A stretch of 64,000 bases of DNA, taken from contig NW_024881279.1 of assembly GCF_018691265.1 (NCBI RefSeq), forward strand, positions 6,353,243 through 6,417,242, in the 5' to 3' direction. Under the pieces are notes generated by a model, which had not been told where the DNA came from, did no database searches, and saw only the letters and a program-made list of their open reading frames with translations. This DNA is from Tyto alba (Eukaryota; Chordata; Aves; Strigiformes; Tytonidae). The position numbers were made by a program, and so were the translations under genes. Positions 40,005 to 52,001 of this stretch are shown here, piece after piece; within the stretch, counting starts at the first letter, position 1, and each line of letters begins with the position of its first letter.

Positions 40005-40110
40005 TTTAAAAACCAGGTTGGACAAACACATCATGAACAGATACAAATATACTAGAAGCAGGCAGTTTGTCTGGCTGATCTCAGAGGCTCCCTCCACCCC
40101 TATTTTCTAC
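40005..40110 (+). mobile_element. Ancient CR1-like remnant (weak)
   Basis: The phrases AAAAACCAGGTTGGACAAAC and GATCTCAGAGGCTCCCTCCA resemble the end of a CR1-type LINE on the plus strand (AAGGCCAGGTTGGAC and GTCCCTTCCAACC). It is strongly diverged. Confidence 0.45.
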
Positions 40111-40980
40111 ATATCCAACAGCATGAAAGCTAACAATATTTTCACATAATTAGTTCTAACCTGCACTCAAAGTACAGCGTCGGTCTTGCTCAACCCAAAA
40201 TCCTACTGCTTTTCAAAATAATTCTGGCCAAAAATAGATGCAATAAGACAGACTCCAGCACCCTCTCAAATGTTTTGTCTGCAAGTTTCTACTTCTCTAA
40301 TTTAACAGGGAATCATAATCTAGTTTCCAGAGTCTGTTCCCACACAAACACATTCTAACTCTGGACTATTTCCTGTTGCCTCTGATTTTTCTAGTACTGG
40401 AGAGCCACAGGATGGTTCAGCATAAGAGGTCGGGGTACTGCAGGTTAAGTGGACCCAGGTACGATTTCAAAAGCCTAAAAAGCAATGTACCAAATAGCAC
40501 GTCCTAAGAAAGACCAATTCCTTTCCTGTCCCATAAACATCCAATCTAAATAGTTAATAGGAGATGCTGAATGCTAATTTTTATAAACAAGCAACTATGA
40601 AAGGTATGGGCTTTTACTGGAAAAACAGTAGTAATAATACTAAAGCCCCTTTTCAAGACACTCTAGGGTAATATGCCATGCTTTGCTTTTCAGTAATATT
40701 TTTGTATTTCTGGAGTAAAGGCTAAAATAGCAATTTATAATGAAAATATGATTATCTTAATTGCAATAGAGCAAATGATACACTTAATAGGGTGTGCATG
40801 CTCTTTCTAAGCAGCTTACTGTATTTTCCTATCTCCCTCAGTTAAAAAAAAAGCAATAAACCATCTGCAGATGTTTATGTATGAAATCCAATATAGGCAA
40901 AACATTTGCACTACAGAACAGATAAGATAATTGAAAATGCAATTGCAAGATAAGGTGTTTGACAGGGTGGAGGGAAGCTG

Positions 40981-41311
40981 CACAGTGGAGGAAAATCCAT
41001 CCCCATGACTACTGGTCCTTTCTCCTCCCTGCTCATTGCTGTTCGCCTCTGCTTGGATTCCAGAGCTCGTTTTATTCCTCAGCAGCCTTTCTACAGACTG
41101 GTGGATTCGGTCACATTTGGAAATTGTGAAACTGTGGTTTGTTTCAGAAAGAGAAGAAAGGAGAGTTTAAGTATTGCTTTAGCAGCAGATGGCTTTGCTT
41201 TGGATTCTTTTATACACAAAGGAGATGTGTTTGCTGGCTTTGTAACTAACTCAAAAAGGGAAAAGAAAAATTGTTAAAGGAAGCGTGGATATGACTTGAA
41301 TTTTTCATCAG
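40981..41311 (+). other. NPY6R: Candidate 5' UTR exon of NPY6R
   Basis: The segment ends in a near-perfect splice donor, CATCAG followed by GTAAGAAG, at 41311/41312. It is followed 3.4 kb later by the coding exon with an AG acceptor at 44709-44710. NPY receptor genes commonly have noncoding 5' exons. Neither the exon start nor transcription can be shown from sequence. The 90-codon frame inside it does not resemble any known protein. Confidence 0.25.
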
Positions 41312-43483
41312 GTAAGAAGACAGAAAATCCATAGAACTGGCAAAACTTACTGAAATACATCTTTTAAAGGATTATTGTATTCTGTACGTCCTATATTTAA
41401 AATTGAATGGAAAGTATCCTCCAGATTTTAGCTATGCAATAGTTCAGAACTTAATAAACAGATGATGTTTGCAACCAAAACATTTGCTGGTCACTTTGAA
41501 GGGATGGGACTATGCATCTTTAATGTAGGTAAGAAAATACTTAAGAAAGAAAGCCTTTTAAAAACTAGTTTTATTTTAAACTATGCTTTTAACTTTCTTT
41601 TCCTTATGCACGTTTCAGTAATGTTTCATCTAGAGGAATGAAGTAACTAGGCTAAGTGGATTATCATTTCTTATAGTGTTAAACTCTCACTATGGTAGAG
41701 AATCTTTTTCAAAATGCATGGATTAGGGATTGAAGAATTTAGTTCTCTTAAACACTTCAATCCAATTCTGATATCAGCTGTAGTTGCAGTTCAAGGATGC
41801 TGATTCCGCTAATATTTATTAGCATAAAAAAATGCCAATGTGTTACAATAGAGTTCAATATGCTTCAGTAAGTACTAGTGTAACTTATTTTTCTGATGCT
41901 ATGAATATTCCAGGTATTTAAACAAGATAAGTGCAATTGTTTTATTGCCAACGAAATATTTAAATTGCCTTCTAGTGTGACATGTACTAAAGACTACACT
42001 TTTAAACTCACAGTTCAAACCAACAGTGAAAAGAATGCAATCTTTTTCCTGAAAAAAGGGACAATGTTCCTAAAGCCAATGCAGTGAGTGAACTAAACAG
42101 GAGGTCAGTACAGGGACTTTTCCATAATGGTAGAATGTGCCAAAGAAGCCCTACCACCCACACTGAATTCTCTGGAGAGGACATTCAGCACTCACTATCA
42201 AACTGTGTTGTTTAACCATGGATAAATAAGCGAGCATAGCAAATAGTGCATAAAATATTGCAAAACTGGCTCAGCCCCATGTCTTTTGAGTCCCCACAGC
42301 TTCTGCTAACATAAAAAGCGGGGAAGAGCAGAGCTTGTCTTTGAAGGTATCTTGCTTCCAAGCCAGATCCCCCCCTGCTAAGACCTGATCTTTTCTCAAA
42401 GGGCAGGGATCAGATCTATGTGAGTCAGGTGAATACCACAGGCAAAGAGAAAGATCACCCTTGGGATATAGCAGCCAGACTTTAGACCCTTACACATCTA
42501 AAGGGGAAGTAAAACTCATCAGAGCAGCATTTACCACTGGTTGGCCTCTTGTCCTTCCAGCACATGCATCCTTCTGTCCGATAAATCCAGTCAGGCAATC
42601 GGTGCTGCTCCAGGGAAAAGTGGTTTACAGTGCATTCCAGGAAATATGTTGCCTGAAGGTGCTGCTGCTCAGCCACATCATCGGCTTCTGCAGGGTGTGA
42701 CTGTGCTACCTCCAGAATCCCCTTCATTTCTCCTGGACTCATTAGAAAAGTTTTTCTGCAAGCTGGTGCACACACAGTGGGGTACACAGCTCTTGTTCCC
42801 ACCCTACTGGAGTAGGGACACCTGCGAGAGACTACAAAGTTTATCCGTGCCACTAGACTTCAGTAACTTTTGCAGCATGAGCGTCCAGGTTTCTATGCCA
42901 TTCCCTCAATATAGCTGTAACCAGGCCAGGTGGGTGGTTTAGGGAGACTGTAGGGTTTAATGTTAGACCCTGACCACAAATTAAGTCATATTTGGAACAT
43001 CAGGGCCACATACAGCCACATAAATCTACAGCCACTTCTCACTCCAACTTGACTACACTATTTGAAGAGTGTATTTTAACCAGAATGAGAGTGGTAATAG
43101 AAGCTTGAAAGGTGGTTGTGATGGATTTCTGGTTTTTTTTCAGAATCTTCATTTGAAGCACCCAAATTTATGTCAAGCAGAAGTATCAGGATAAAGCAGT
43201 CTAGAACATAACTCTAGCTGGAATATTCTTTGAGTGCATGGGGGAAAAGAGTTACAGATTTACAGTTCCCAGTTTTACCCTGTATTTGGTGTTCAATCTC
43301 ATGCAAGCAACCAAACATTTTTTATTCCTTAGTGATTAAATAATGGCAATCTTTTCTATTAAGAGGTTGACAATCTACAAATAAACAGCTTGTTTCTAGT
43401 AATAATAAAACGTCCGCCCATCCCTTCTTCTTTTTGTGCATCTTCTTTAACTTCCCACTCTTTTTATCCTCCTTTCTCCACAG

Positions 43484-43514
43484 GCTCTCAACGCTATCTT
43501 ATTTATTACTAGAG
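43484..43514 (+). other. Candidate small 5' UTR exon upstream of NPY6R
   Basis: A polypyrimidine tract with CCACAG acceptor (AG at 43482-43483) is followed 31 bases later by a GTGAAG donor. It is only a splice-site pattern, with no independent support. Confidence 0.15.
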
Positions 43515-43678
43515 GTGAAGAATGACCTCCTTCCAGCTAGTTTTCCAATAATTCCTGCTTTAAAAAGGAATTAAGGTGAGTTAAAGTTGAGTTTTGAAAG
43601 GTATATGTGTAGAACATATTTATCCATCTTTCAATTTTAAAAGTAACTCTTTACATCCTTCCTTTTTTCCCTTCCCAG

Positions 43679-43711
43679 GTTGGAAACAATCTCTTTCTGG
43701 CCAGAAAGCTG
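43679..43711 (+). other. Candidate small 5' UTR exon upstream of NPY6R
   Basis: A strong acceptor (CCTTTTTTCCCTTCCCAG, AG at 43677-43678) is followed 33 bases later by a GTGAGC donor. It lies about 1 kb before the NPY6R coding exon, so it could be an alternative leader exon. Expression is not shown. Confidence 0.2.
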
Positions 43712-44728
43712 GTGAGCCTTTGATCTAAGGTTACCTTTTCAACTTGGTGGTAAATTCAAACCCATCAGGATATTCTGCTGAACCTAATGCTTCCCATTAA
43801 TATTAGTTTTATAACAACAGAATTGTACTAATACCAGATTTTTGCTTGACACCTGTTTAAATTAGAACTGAAAGAAGTATCAACTCTGTCTTTTAGCTAC
43901 ACATTGTATTTAACCACAGAAAATTTTGAGGGTATCATCTGTCAAACCTGTACAACAGTGAACTGTATGTAGGGAAATGAGACAACCTTTGGCAACTACT
44001 GCTATGGAAATAATTGTGTGTATAACGAAGATGTGATCTTTGTTTGGTTTACATTTTTCTCCAATTAGCTTGGGGAAAAGGGACATGCTATCTTTAATAC
44101 ATGAGTAAAATAGGAAACTCCCTTAAAGATGTCATTCATACAGGTGTTGAATATCACTTAAGTTCAGGCACACATCAGAGGGATCTGGTGGAAAGCTCAC
44201 ATTGCTTTGTAGTCCTAGAGAAAATATAAATGTGATATCTAAGTAAGCAATGTAAAGGCAGGACCCAATTCTTTTCTGATAATGAAAAAGCAACAGATTA
44301 CCCTCACTGGAATTCCTTAAACCTTGCTAAATATTCATCTGCGATAAATCTTAAAATACTTTATTTTGAAAAGCAAAGTTTATTCACAGTTGGCAAAAGA
44401 GAATTTATATGAAAATGTTTGTACAAGTTTAATCAGAGCTATCATTGCTGTTTCTTATACATCACAATCAGTTACAGGTCTGTAACACTGACAGTGCAGA
44501 ACCTCAGAAAGGTAGCATCAACCTCCATCCATAGAAATATACACACGTAAAACCACTATACTCAACCACTGGGTTTTCCATTGCTGCAGTTAATTATATT
44601 AGATTTGCTCAAAATTTCAAGGACACTGACTACAATAGACTCATAGCAATCACTGCCTTGGAAAGATCCATGCAAAGAATATTCTAAATAATACTAGGTT
44701 TTGTCCATAGGTTGGGAGATGCCTCACG

Positions 44729-45850
44729 ATGGATAAAGCCATTCAGCATTCCAGTGAGATTCTGCCTAATCAAACTATCTCTAACATTAGCTATTCTCAG
44801 TTTTTAAACTTTGATACATGCCAACCTTCCCTCCTTGTAGAATTCTTGCTTGTTGCAGCCTACACATTAGTTACAACAGTGGGACTTTTTGGAAACCTTT
44901 GCCTGATTATTATAATAAAGAGACGGAAAGAAGCTCAAAATGTTACCAACGTTTTGATTGCCAACCTCTCTTTATCAGATGTCTTGATCTGTATCGTGTG
45001 TATTCCTGTCACTGTTGCATATACCTTAATGGACTACTGGATATTTGGGGAGGCTATGTGTAAAATAAGTTCTTTCATACAAAGTATATCTGTCACAGTC
45101 TCCATTTTCTCACTTGTACTGATTGCTATTGAGAGATACCAGTTAATTGTGAACCCACGTGGCTGGAAACCTAATATTTCACATGCTTACTGGGGAATTC
45201 TTTTCATCTGGGGGTTTTCCCTTGTAATATCCATTCCTTTTTTAATATTTCACCAATTAACTGATGAACCCTTCAAACATCTGTCTTTCCATAATGATTT
45301 CTACAAGAACAAGGTTGCTTGCATTGAAGCATGGCCATCTGTTACAGAGCGACTGATTTTTACCACTTCTCTGCTGGTTTTCCAGTACTGCTTCCCACTG
45401 GGGTTCATTTTTATCTGCTATCTCAGAATATTCGTATGTCTTCGAAGGAGACATAGCAAAATAGACAGGATGAGAGAGAATGAGAGCAGACTGAGTGAAA
45501 ACAAAAGGATTAATATGATGTTGATATCAATTGTTGTGACTTTTGCAGCTTGCTGGTTGCCACTCAATATATTCAATGTTGTTTTTGACTGGAACTATGA
45601 GGCACTAATGAGCTGTAACCATAATCTAGCATTTACAATATGCCACCTTGTGGCCATGATCTCAACATGTATCAATCCCATCTTTTATGGATTTCTCAAT
45701 AAGAATTTTCAGAAGGATTTGATAGTACTAATTCACCACTGCAGATGCTCAGCATCACAAGAAGAATATGAAAATATTGCCCTCTCAAATCTGCAAACCG
45801 ATGCATCTAAGGGATCTCTGAAATCAAATAATCCTCTTGTGGTTATCTAA
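44729..45850 (+). CDS. NPY6R: NPY6R, neuropeptide Y receptor Y6, intact
   Basis: This is a rhodopsin-class GPCR of the Y1/Y4/Y6 subfamily in the plasma membrane, predicted to bind NPY, PYY or pancreatic polypeptide and signal through Gi. The 373-residue frame has seven hydrophobic segments. N-glycosylation sequons lie at N14 and N19. TM1 carries GLFGNLCLIIIII, and TM2 has NLSLSDVLI with D84. The ECL disulfide pair is C111 and C198, TM3 ends in ERYQLI (ERY replaces DRY), TM6 has the CWLP motif (275-278), and TM7 has NPIFYG (316-321). Asp287, the ligand-contacting acidic residue at the top of TM6 in Y1-type receptors, is present. A Cys-rich tail (HHCRCSAS, about 336-343) could be palmitoylated. 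The single coding exon is typical. An AG acceptor at 44709-44710 precedes the start, and the ATG context (ACGATGG) is strong. I see no frameshift, unlike the primate gene. Confidence 0.96.
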   Translation: MDKAIQHSSEILPNQTISNISYSQFLNFDTCQPSLLVEFLLVAAYTLVTTVGLFGNLCLIIIIKRRKEAQNVTNVLIANLSLSDVLICIVCIPVTVAYTLMDYWIFGEAMCKISSFIQSISVTVSIFSLVLIAIERYQLIVNPRGWKPNISHAYWGILFIWGFSLVISIPFLIFHQLTDEPFKHLSFHNDFYKNKVACIEAWPSVTERLIFTTSLLVFQYCFPLGFIFICYLRIFVCLRRRHSKIDRMRENESRLSENKRINMMLISIVVTFAACWLPLNIFNVVFDWNYEALMSCNHNLAFTICHLVAMISTCINPIFYGFLNKNFQKDLIVLIHHCRCSASQEEYENIALSNLQTDASKGSLKSNNPLVVI

Positions 45851-46027
45851 AATAATCCAACAGCAGTTTCCAAAATTTTGTATTTTGTTGCATATGACCT
45901 CTTTCTATGGGTCTTGATCATGTTACCACTTAGTTTAGAGGAAGTCTTTGCCATTTAGTTCAGCAAAATCAGGGTTATGTTCCCATAGGCATAGTCTTAG
46001 CAGGTACTTTATGAAAATATTAATGCT

Positions 46028-46033
46028 AATAAA
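46028..46033 (+). terminator. Candidate NPY6R polyadenylation signal
   Basis: AATAAA on the plus strand, about 180 bases after the stop codon. A second AATAAA is at 46619-46624. Which one is used cannot be told from sequence. Confidence 0.4.
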
Positions 46034-46477
46034 CCACTTCCAAGAGTCCTAAAGATCAATAATAATGAATTATAAGCAGTATTAATATATTGGGGTTTTA
46101 ATCCATAATTTCCAAGTCACTGGCATACTACCTTATCATCAACAAAAATATTTCCATCTCAGCCACTGATGCAGTTGTCCTTCCTAAACACCTGGCTTCA
46201 CCCAGGTAAACCATGAACACTATGTCATTCCTATCTTCATCAGCCTTTTCATGGACTGTTTCCTGGACTTTTAATTTTCCAGCCCTACAACATTTCCACC
46301 TCTGGTTATTCCCCACAACAGTTTATAGGCAGTTCACACTGTAAGGAAGGCACTTCAGGTTATCCCAAGCCTCCACCACCTTCCTTTCAGCCCCATCATG
46401 CAGCTTGCTTTGGTTTAGTGTCAGTTCAGCCTAGAAATTGTATTTTAACAAGGGAAAAGGCTAGAGTTGGAATTTGG

Positions 46478-46551
46478 TTTTTTTGTTTGTTTGTTTTTGG
46501 TTTTTGGGTTTTTTTTTGTTTTGTGGTTTTGGGTGTTTTTTTTTTTTTTAA
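46478..46551. repeat. T-rich simple repeat with G interruptions
   Basis: A low-complexity T-rich run containing TTTG units and a final T12. It may be the minus-strand tail of an old retroposon, but no body was recognised. Confidence 0.85.
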
Positions 46552-48749
46552 TGAGCACTAATACAGGCTCCATTTGATGTACAGTAAATTCCACTCAGAT
46601 TGATGTTGTTCAAGATGAAATAAATAGTTAGCATTTCTCCTAAAAGCATTGTATTCTACTGCAAATTACCAGTATAGATCATTGCTTTCTCTATTATCAT
46701 CATCAGTCGTCCTTAAAACAGACCTTTTAGAATCTCCATTATCAAACAAGCACACTGAATTCAGAGTAAATTTTGTTTTAGCTACTTATCCAAATTATGG
46801 GTTCCTCTGAGTAGAAAATTAGGTTTGCATTTCAATTTCAGAAATATCTTTCCCCACATTTCTGCACTAGCAAGAGGCCAAGCTTGAGGCAGATGTGGTC
46901 ATTTCTTTCGGACTGTGTTTGAAAATAGTTTCTTTTGTAACACACTGAGTAGAAGCCTAAAGGTGTGATACTGAACACAGTTTTTCTCAAAGTAAAACAT
47001 TTTTTAAAACATTTTCCAGTTTGGCCATAAAAAAACAACCAAACATATTCTTTATCCATGCTACAGTGCCAACATAAGTGATCAGCTAATATTGGGCTGT
47101 TTAAATAAAATACGTAGAACACTTTAGTCTAACAACTCACCATATTTTATCTTGTTCTAGTTAAATATAATTAATCACCTGTATTGCTAAAGCCCCTTCT
47201 TTTAAGTTACAAAAGTCACCCTTGTTTTAACACTTGTACATAAAATTTCTTGTAATTTAGTCTCTAAATTTAGCAATTTACTGATGCCCCACTTAAGCAA
47301 AAAGAATTAACGTTCAGATTACAATCAGCTCCTTGATGATTCAGTCATGATGAAACTTACCTTAAGGCTGTAAAATTCTCTTGGATAGGGACCATCATTT
47401 TCTGTAGTCATACAGTTCTTACGGGATTCTGTCAGGGCACCATTCTCTTGTTCTGTTGCTATAGCATCAATGCAAAGGTCAGAATTACTCACCAGAGAAG
47501 CTCTGTGAGAAAAGCCTGACAAGCTCTTGCAGCTATGCTGGATTGTTAAATGCTTTCTGACTCACATGGAGCAAAAAGACCCCACTAAAATCTGTCAGGG
47601 CCCAATCTCGTTGAAGTAGTAAGAGCAGCACCACACACAAGGACAAGGATGGCAGAATTAGTGACACGGTAATCTGAGTGACAGGTAAAGATTAGTTTTG
47701 GCATAATTTAGTATTTTTTTTCTAATTAGATCAAATATCAAATCTGTGAAGTACATAAACTATAACTTAAACACCTGCCTTGGGCATCATAGAAAACAGG
47801 AACACATAAATACCTAATAAAGGCTAATGATCAGGTTGTCGAGAGTGTCTCAGTATTAATTATAGTCATTAACTCCAACCCTCAGTCATTGGGCTCCCTT
47901 TACTGCTGATACACACCAGCTGCTTGCTCAGCACAACAGGCATTTAAACAAGTAGAAAGCAGTAACTTACAGTCAATGATGCTGCTGACATACAGTGAGT
48001 AATCAGAGAGGCTGCTACATGCTTGGTGAAGGGGAGGTGATGGAGTTGGTTCTCTGATCCATCTGTGAGAGACCAGGGTAATAAAGTGATATATTATCTC
48101 TGTTTCACTTACTTAACTGAGAGCAAATCCAATCCAGGATTTTCACTTTTCTCGGAGATTCCAGTACCCGTACAGAAAAGGATTTAATATTGTCAGATCA
48201 TTCACCGAACAGAGAATTTTAACAAATTACAGGGGCATACCTGTGAGAGGCTGCGTTATCAGATGGATTTCTCTGAGTTTGGAATACAAATCTCTACCAC
48301 TATCTTCCTCATATTTAAGCACACTGTTTACAGCTTCAGGGCCCAGGCTTAAAGCAATTTACAAGCATATGACACTCACAATCTAATGTATTAATATTAG
48401 ACACAATAGTTCAGATTACTCTCACTTCTCATTGCAGAAAACATCTCAGATGGTATTTAGTGTTTGAATCAGGCCCAGCTGAGATTCCCAGGTGTGAGCT
48501 TGGCCTAAGTGGCTCCCATCCCATAGGCATGACCAAGTGTACTTAGTTTTACAGCAGGGGTCTTTTTAATATCGTGCCCCAAGTTGTTTAAATACAGACA
48601 TAAAACAAGCACTAGTCTAAATTGTGTGGTGAGTGGGCCAGCAGAAACCTCCGTGACCTTAGGCGAAGGCCAGTGATGATGATGGATGGTGGCCCTTTGC
48701 TGTCACTCACTACAAGAGCCTGGGCAGTACTATCTGCAGCATTAAACAG

Positions 48750-48774
48750 AAAAAAAAAAAAAAAAAAAAAAAAA
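48750..48774. repeat. Poly(A) tract preceded by ATTAAA
   Basis: The sequence ATTAAACAG followed by about 25 A has the look of a retroposed mRNA tail. The 120 bases upstream are not recognisable as a known transcript. Confidence 0.85.
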
Positions 48775-50921
48775 GTGGCTATTGCTTTTGTAGCACCAAT
48801 TGTCTACTCCTGCCGTCCTGATCAGAGTTAAGCAATCAATTTTTCCAGTCTAAATCTTGGCATAAGAGGGTTCTTTGTTACCAGGTGGAAGCTCTCTGAG
48901 CTGTGAGACTGCTTCAGAATCAAATGTGAATAATAATACTTGTGCCTTGATTTCTTCTTGTCATTCCTTCCTTAGACTTCCATTTGGCTCAAGTGCTGAT
49001 GCTCCATTTCTGTTCTGAACATTGACTTATCAAGTATCTCTTTTCTTAATGCTGCACTTTTAAAAATCATTGCTAACTGAACAGAATACCTTCACTGTCT
49101 TAAAGATGTCGCCCTTCACGCTGCATGTTCTCTCGTTACATCCACTGGCTTTATATGCAGTCTGATATCTAATTTTCAGATACGTCTATAGGAGTGAATT
49201 GGCTTTGAAAGGAATTGGAACAGACAAAGAGAAATTACTTATCTTTAATACATAAGCATTAGGGACTCCAATGTGGTGTGTGATGATGATGTACGGAACT
49301 GTGCAATAAGCAATATTTAAAGATTGCTCAAGTCACAGTATTAAGCTGACAAATGTTGCCCTGTGTTAGGTAATGCCGATAACTTTATTTTCCCTTATTT
49401 TACTGGTATAGCAAGTAGACAAAATTGTAACAGCCTTGCTCATCAGACTGTCATTACTTGATGCAACCGGATGGATGACTGTGAGTTTCCTCGGGGGAAC
49501 AGAAAAGTGGAATTAATTATGGAAAGCTAGAGGGGAAACCTGAACTCCAGAATGCTATCCAAATGTACAAACAAAATCTTAGCGGTGATGTTTTTTTAAA
49601 AAACCTGCATCAGAGCTTTGTTCAAGTGGGTTGGTCATGTAGACCAGACCAATATATTTATAAACATCCTTGTAAATGAATAGATCCTTTATGTATTTGT
49701 ATTTTATGGTTGATTTGGTTTAACTGTAAGCACATATAGCTCAAGTTAGATATTTGGAAAACAGCATTCATTGTGAAAATTATTCTGTTGAACAGAGACC
49801 TCAATTGATTATTGACTGTAATTATGTAGGTGGACAAAAGCAGTGCCATTGCTCTGTGTTAAATACTTTGATTCCTCCCATCTACTGACAAATAAATATT
49901 ACCCTGTATAAAACTGCTACATTGCCCAGCTGTTAAATTTTACTGCCTATAATCTCGATAGGACAGTTCTTTCTTACACAAACAGTTCTGAAAACTGGTT
50001 TAGTATTTCACATGTTCTCCTATTAGATAAACAGAGATAAGTTGAAAAAGATATTTGTTGTTTGTAGAAGAGAGAAGGACTTAAAAACAGTTAGACAACC
50101 TTCTCAGGGCTCACGGTGCTAACATACTTTTTGGTGGAAAAGGACAGAGTCATAATACAGGGAGGTCTCAAGTGAATTTAAGCCTCAAGGGCAAAGCAAC
50201 TTTTTACTATGTTACTTTATGATTTGTACTCAGATATAATCAATGTGTTTGGAATACTGTTTTCTTAGACATTTTGCAGATACACTGAATAATCTGTGCA
50301 ATTTGTCAGAGTGGAAGTTTCTCTTCAGTGGCACAGAAAACACTATCTGTAGCACAAATACTGAAAGAGCTCTTCTGAGGCACAGCATTGCAGCCCAGTA
50401 GGTACAGATGTGTTTCCCAAATAGCATCTACTACCATGTTTTAATTCATCAGTATCCAAGTAGGAGAAAGATACTTTTGGCTTAAGCCAAAATGTTCATA
50501 CCACATTTACTTGCATTATCAATATTTTATCACATATGGTAAAAACTCCTGGCATTTATCAATGACACATATTAGTGGGACAGATTCCAGCCTTGAAGAT
50601 GAGATGCTTTTATTTCACTCAACCCTGATCCCCTACAAGTGGCAAATAATACCCAGGTTCTATTTCTTGTATTATATTTTTTAAAGTTTCATCACAGCCG
50701 CATCAATTGCAAGGCAAGAATATTTCACCCTGACATAACTGTAAATTAACATTGCACTAAACTGTTCCACAACAGGCACAATTCTGAAAAATTTAGGTTA
50801 GAGCTAACCTTCATGGAGATAAATTTTGCATCTAAGATGTGTCTGAATCTTACCCAGACTCTAGAAAGATAGAAATTATGGCAAGGCAGGTAACTACATG
50901 CTTACAGAAATGTGGCCATAT

Positions 50922-50925
50922 AAGG
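50922..50925. repeat. Target-site duplication AAGG, left copy
   Basis: It immediately precedes the TG start of the solo LTR and is identical to 51998-52001. Confidence 0.7.
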
Positions 50926-51997
50926 TGTCCTGGGTTGAGTGAGTGGTGGAGTTTTTTGGTGGCAGGGGAGGGGGCTATCGGGGCGGCCCCCTGTGAGAAG
51001 CTTCTTGAAGCTCCCCCAGCTCCACATCAGCTCCACTTCTGTTTGGGAAATTGAGCCAATCGGCTGCGCCTCTGTGATAACGTATTTAAGAAGGGACGTG
51101 GTGACGGGCAGTGGGACTTGTGAGGAGGAGTTGCTGCAGCTGCCTGAACACCAAGGTCAGTGGAGGAACGGAGGAAGAAAGGAGGGGGGAGGTGTGCCGG
51201 AGCAGAGACCCCCCTGTATCCTGTGGTGAGACGGCAGGGCGGCCCCCCCTGCCACCCATGAAGATCTACGGTGGAGCAGACATTGATTTATGGCCTGTTG
51301 CTCCTGCTCGCCTGATCAAGTTTCTGTGCCCAAAGAAGGCCGGGGTCTCATGGGAAAAGGTAGCCCCATTGCTGTAATTCAGCACTGGGAGGATTGCAGC
51401 ATGCGGGGGAGTCCCACGCCGGAGCAGCTCGGGAAGGGCTGCAGCCCTGGGAGGGAATCCAGTCGGAGGAAGTTAGTGACCCATGACGGAGCAGTGTGGG
51501 GAACGCTGCGGCCCATGGGAGGAATTCAAGTCGGAGAAAGTTTGTGGAGGACTGTCTGCTGTGAGAGGGGGACCAGGATGGAGCAGGGGGAGCAAGTTCC
51601 ACACACTCCCCTCACTGAAGATAAGGGAAGTGGCAGCGCTGACTGCACCCCCCATTCCCTGCCCCTGCGCCACTGGGGGAGGAGGTAGAGATATCGGGAG
51701 CAGAGCTGAGCCCGGGAAGAAGGGAGGGGTGGGGGGAAGGTGTTCTCAAGATGTGGCAATGCTTCTCACTGTCCTACTCTGTTATGTGTTGTTAGTGTCT
51801 GTAATAAATGTATGTTCTTTTTTTCTTCCCCTAACGAGTCTGCCTTTTGCTCGTGACCATAAAAGGGGGATTTTTCCCCATCCCAGTCCTATCTTGAACC
51901 CCAAGCCTGGCTTCTCTGTCCCTTCTCATTGCCGGAGGGGAAGGGAGAGAGAGCTGCTGCATTGTGGTTGGCTGCCAATCAGGCCTAAACCACAACA
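50926..51997 (+). mobile_element. Solo LTR of an endogenous retrovirus
   Basis: A 1072-base segment begins TGTCC and ends ACAACA, fitting the TG...CA ends of retroviral LTRs. It is flanked by the direct repeat AAGG (50922-50925 and 51998-52001), a perfect 4-base target duplication. Inside are a CCAAT box (51056-51060), a TATA-like TATTTAAG (51083-51090) and a poly(A) signal AATAAA (51803-51808), in the order U3-R-U5 on the plus strand. The tail AACGAGTCTGCCTTTTGCTC is typical of a U5. No gag, pol or env sequence accompanies it, so it is a recombination-derived solo LTR. A 4-base duplication suggests a class I (ERV1-like) origin. The long frames inside are not genes. Confidence 0.88.
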
Positions 51998-52001
51998 AAG
52001 G
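51998..52001. repeat. Target-site duplication AAGG, right copy
   Basis: It immediately follows the CA end of the solo LTR. Confidence 0.7.

Larger units (their letters stand above)
35329..40980. other. Intergenic spacer between CR1 and NPY6R upstream region
   Basis: This is AT-rich sequence with a G18 homopolymer (37201-37218) and a faint CR1-like remnant near 40.0-40.1 kb. No open frame here resembles a known protein, and no RNA gene was recognised. Confidence 0.6.
45851..50925. other. NPY6R 3' flank and intergenic spacer
   Basis: The first several hundred bases probably hold the NPY6R 3' UTR. Beyond that is AT-rich sequence with a T/G-rich simple tract (46478-46551) and an A25 run at 48750-48774. 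I recognise no further gene. Confidence 0.6.
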
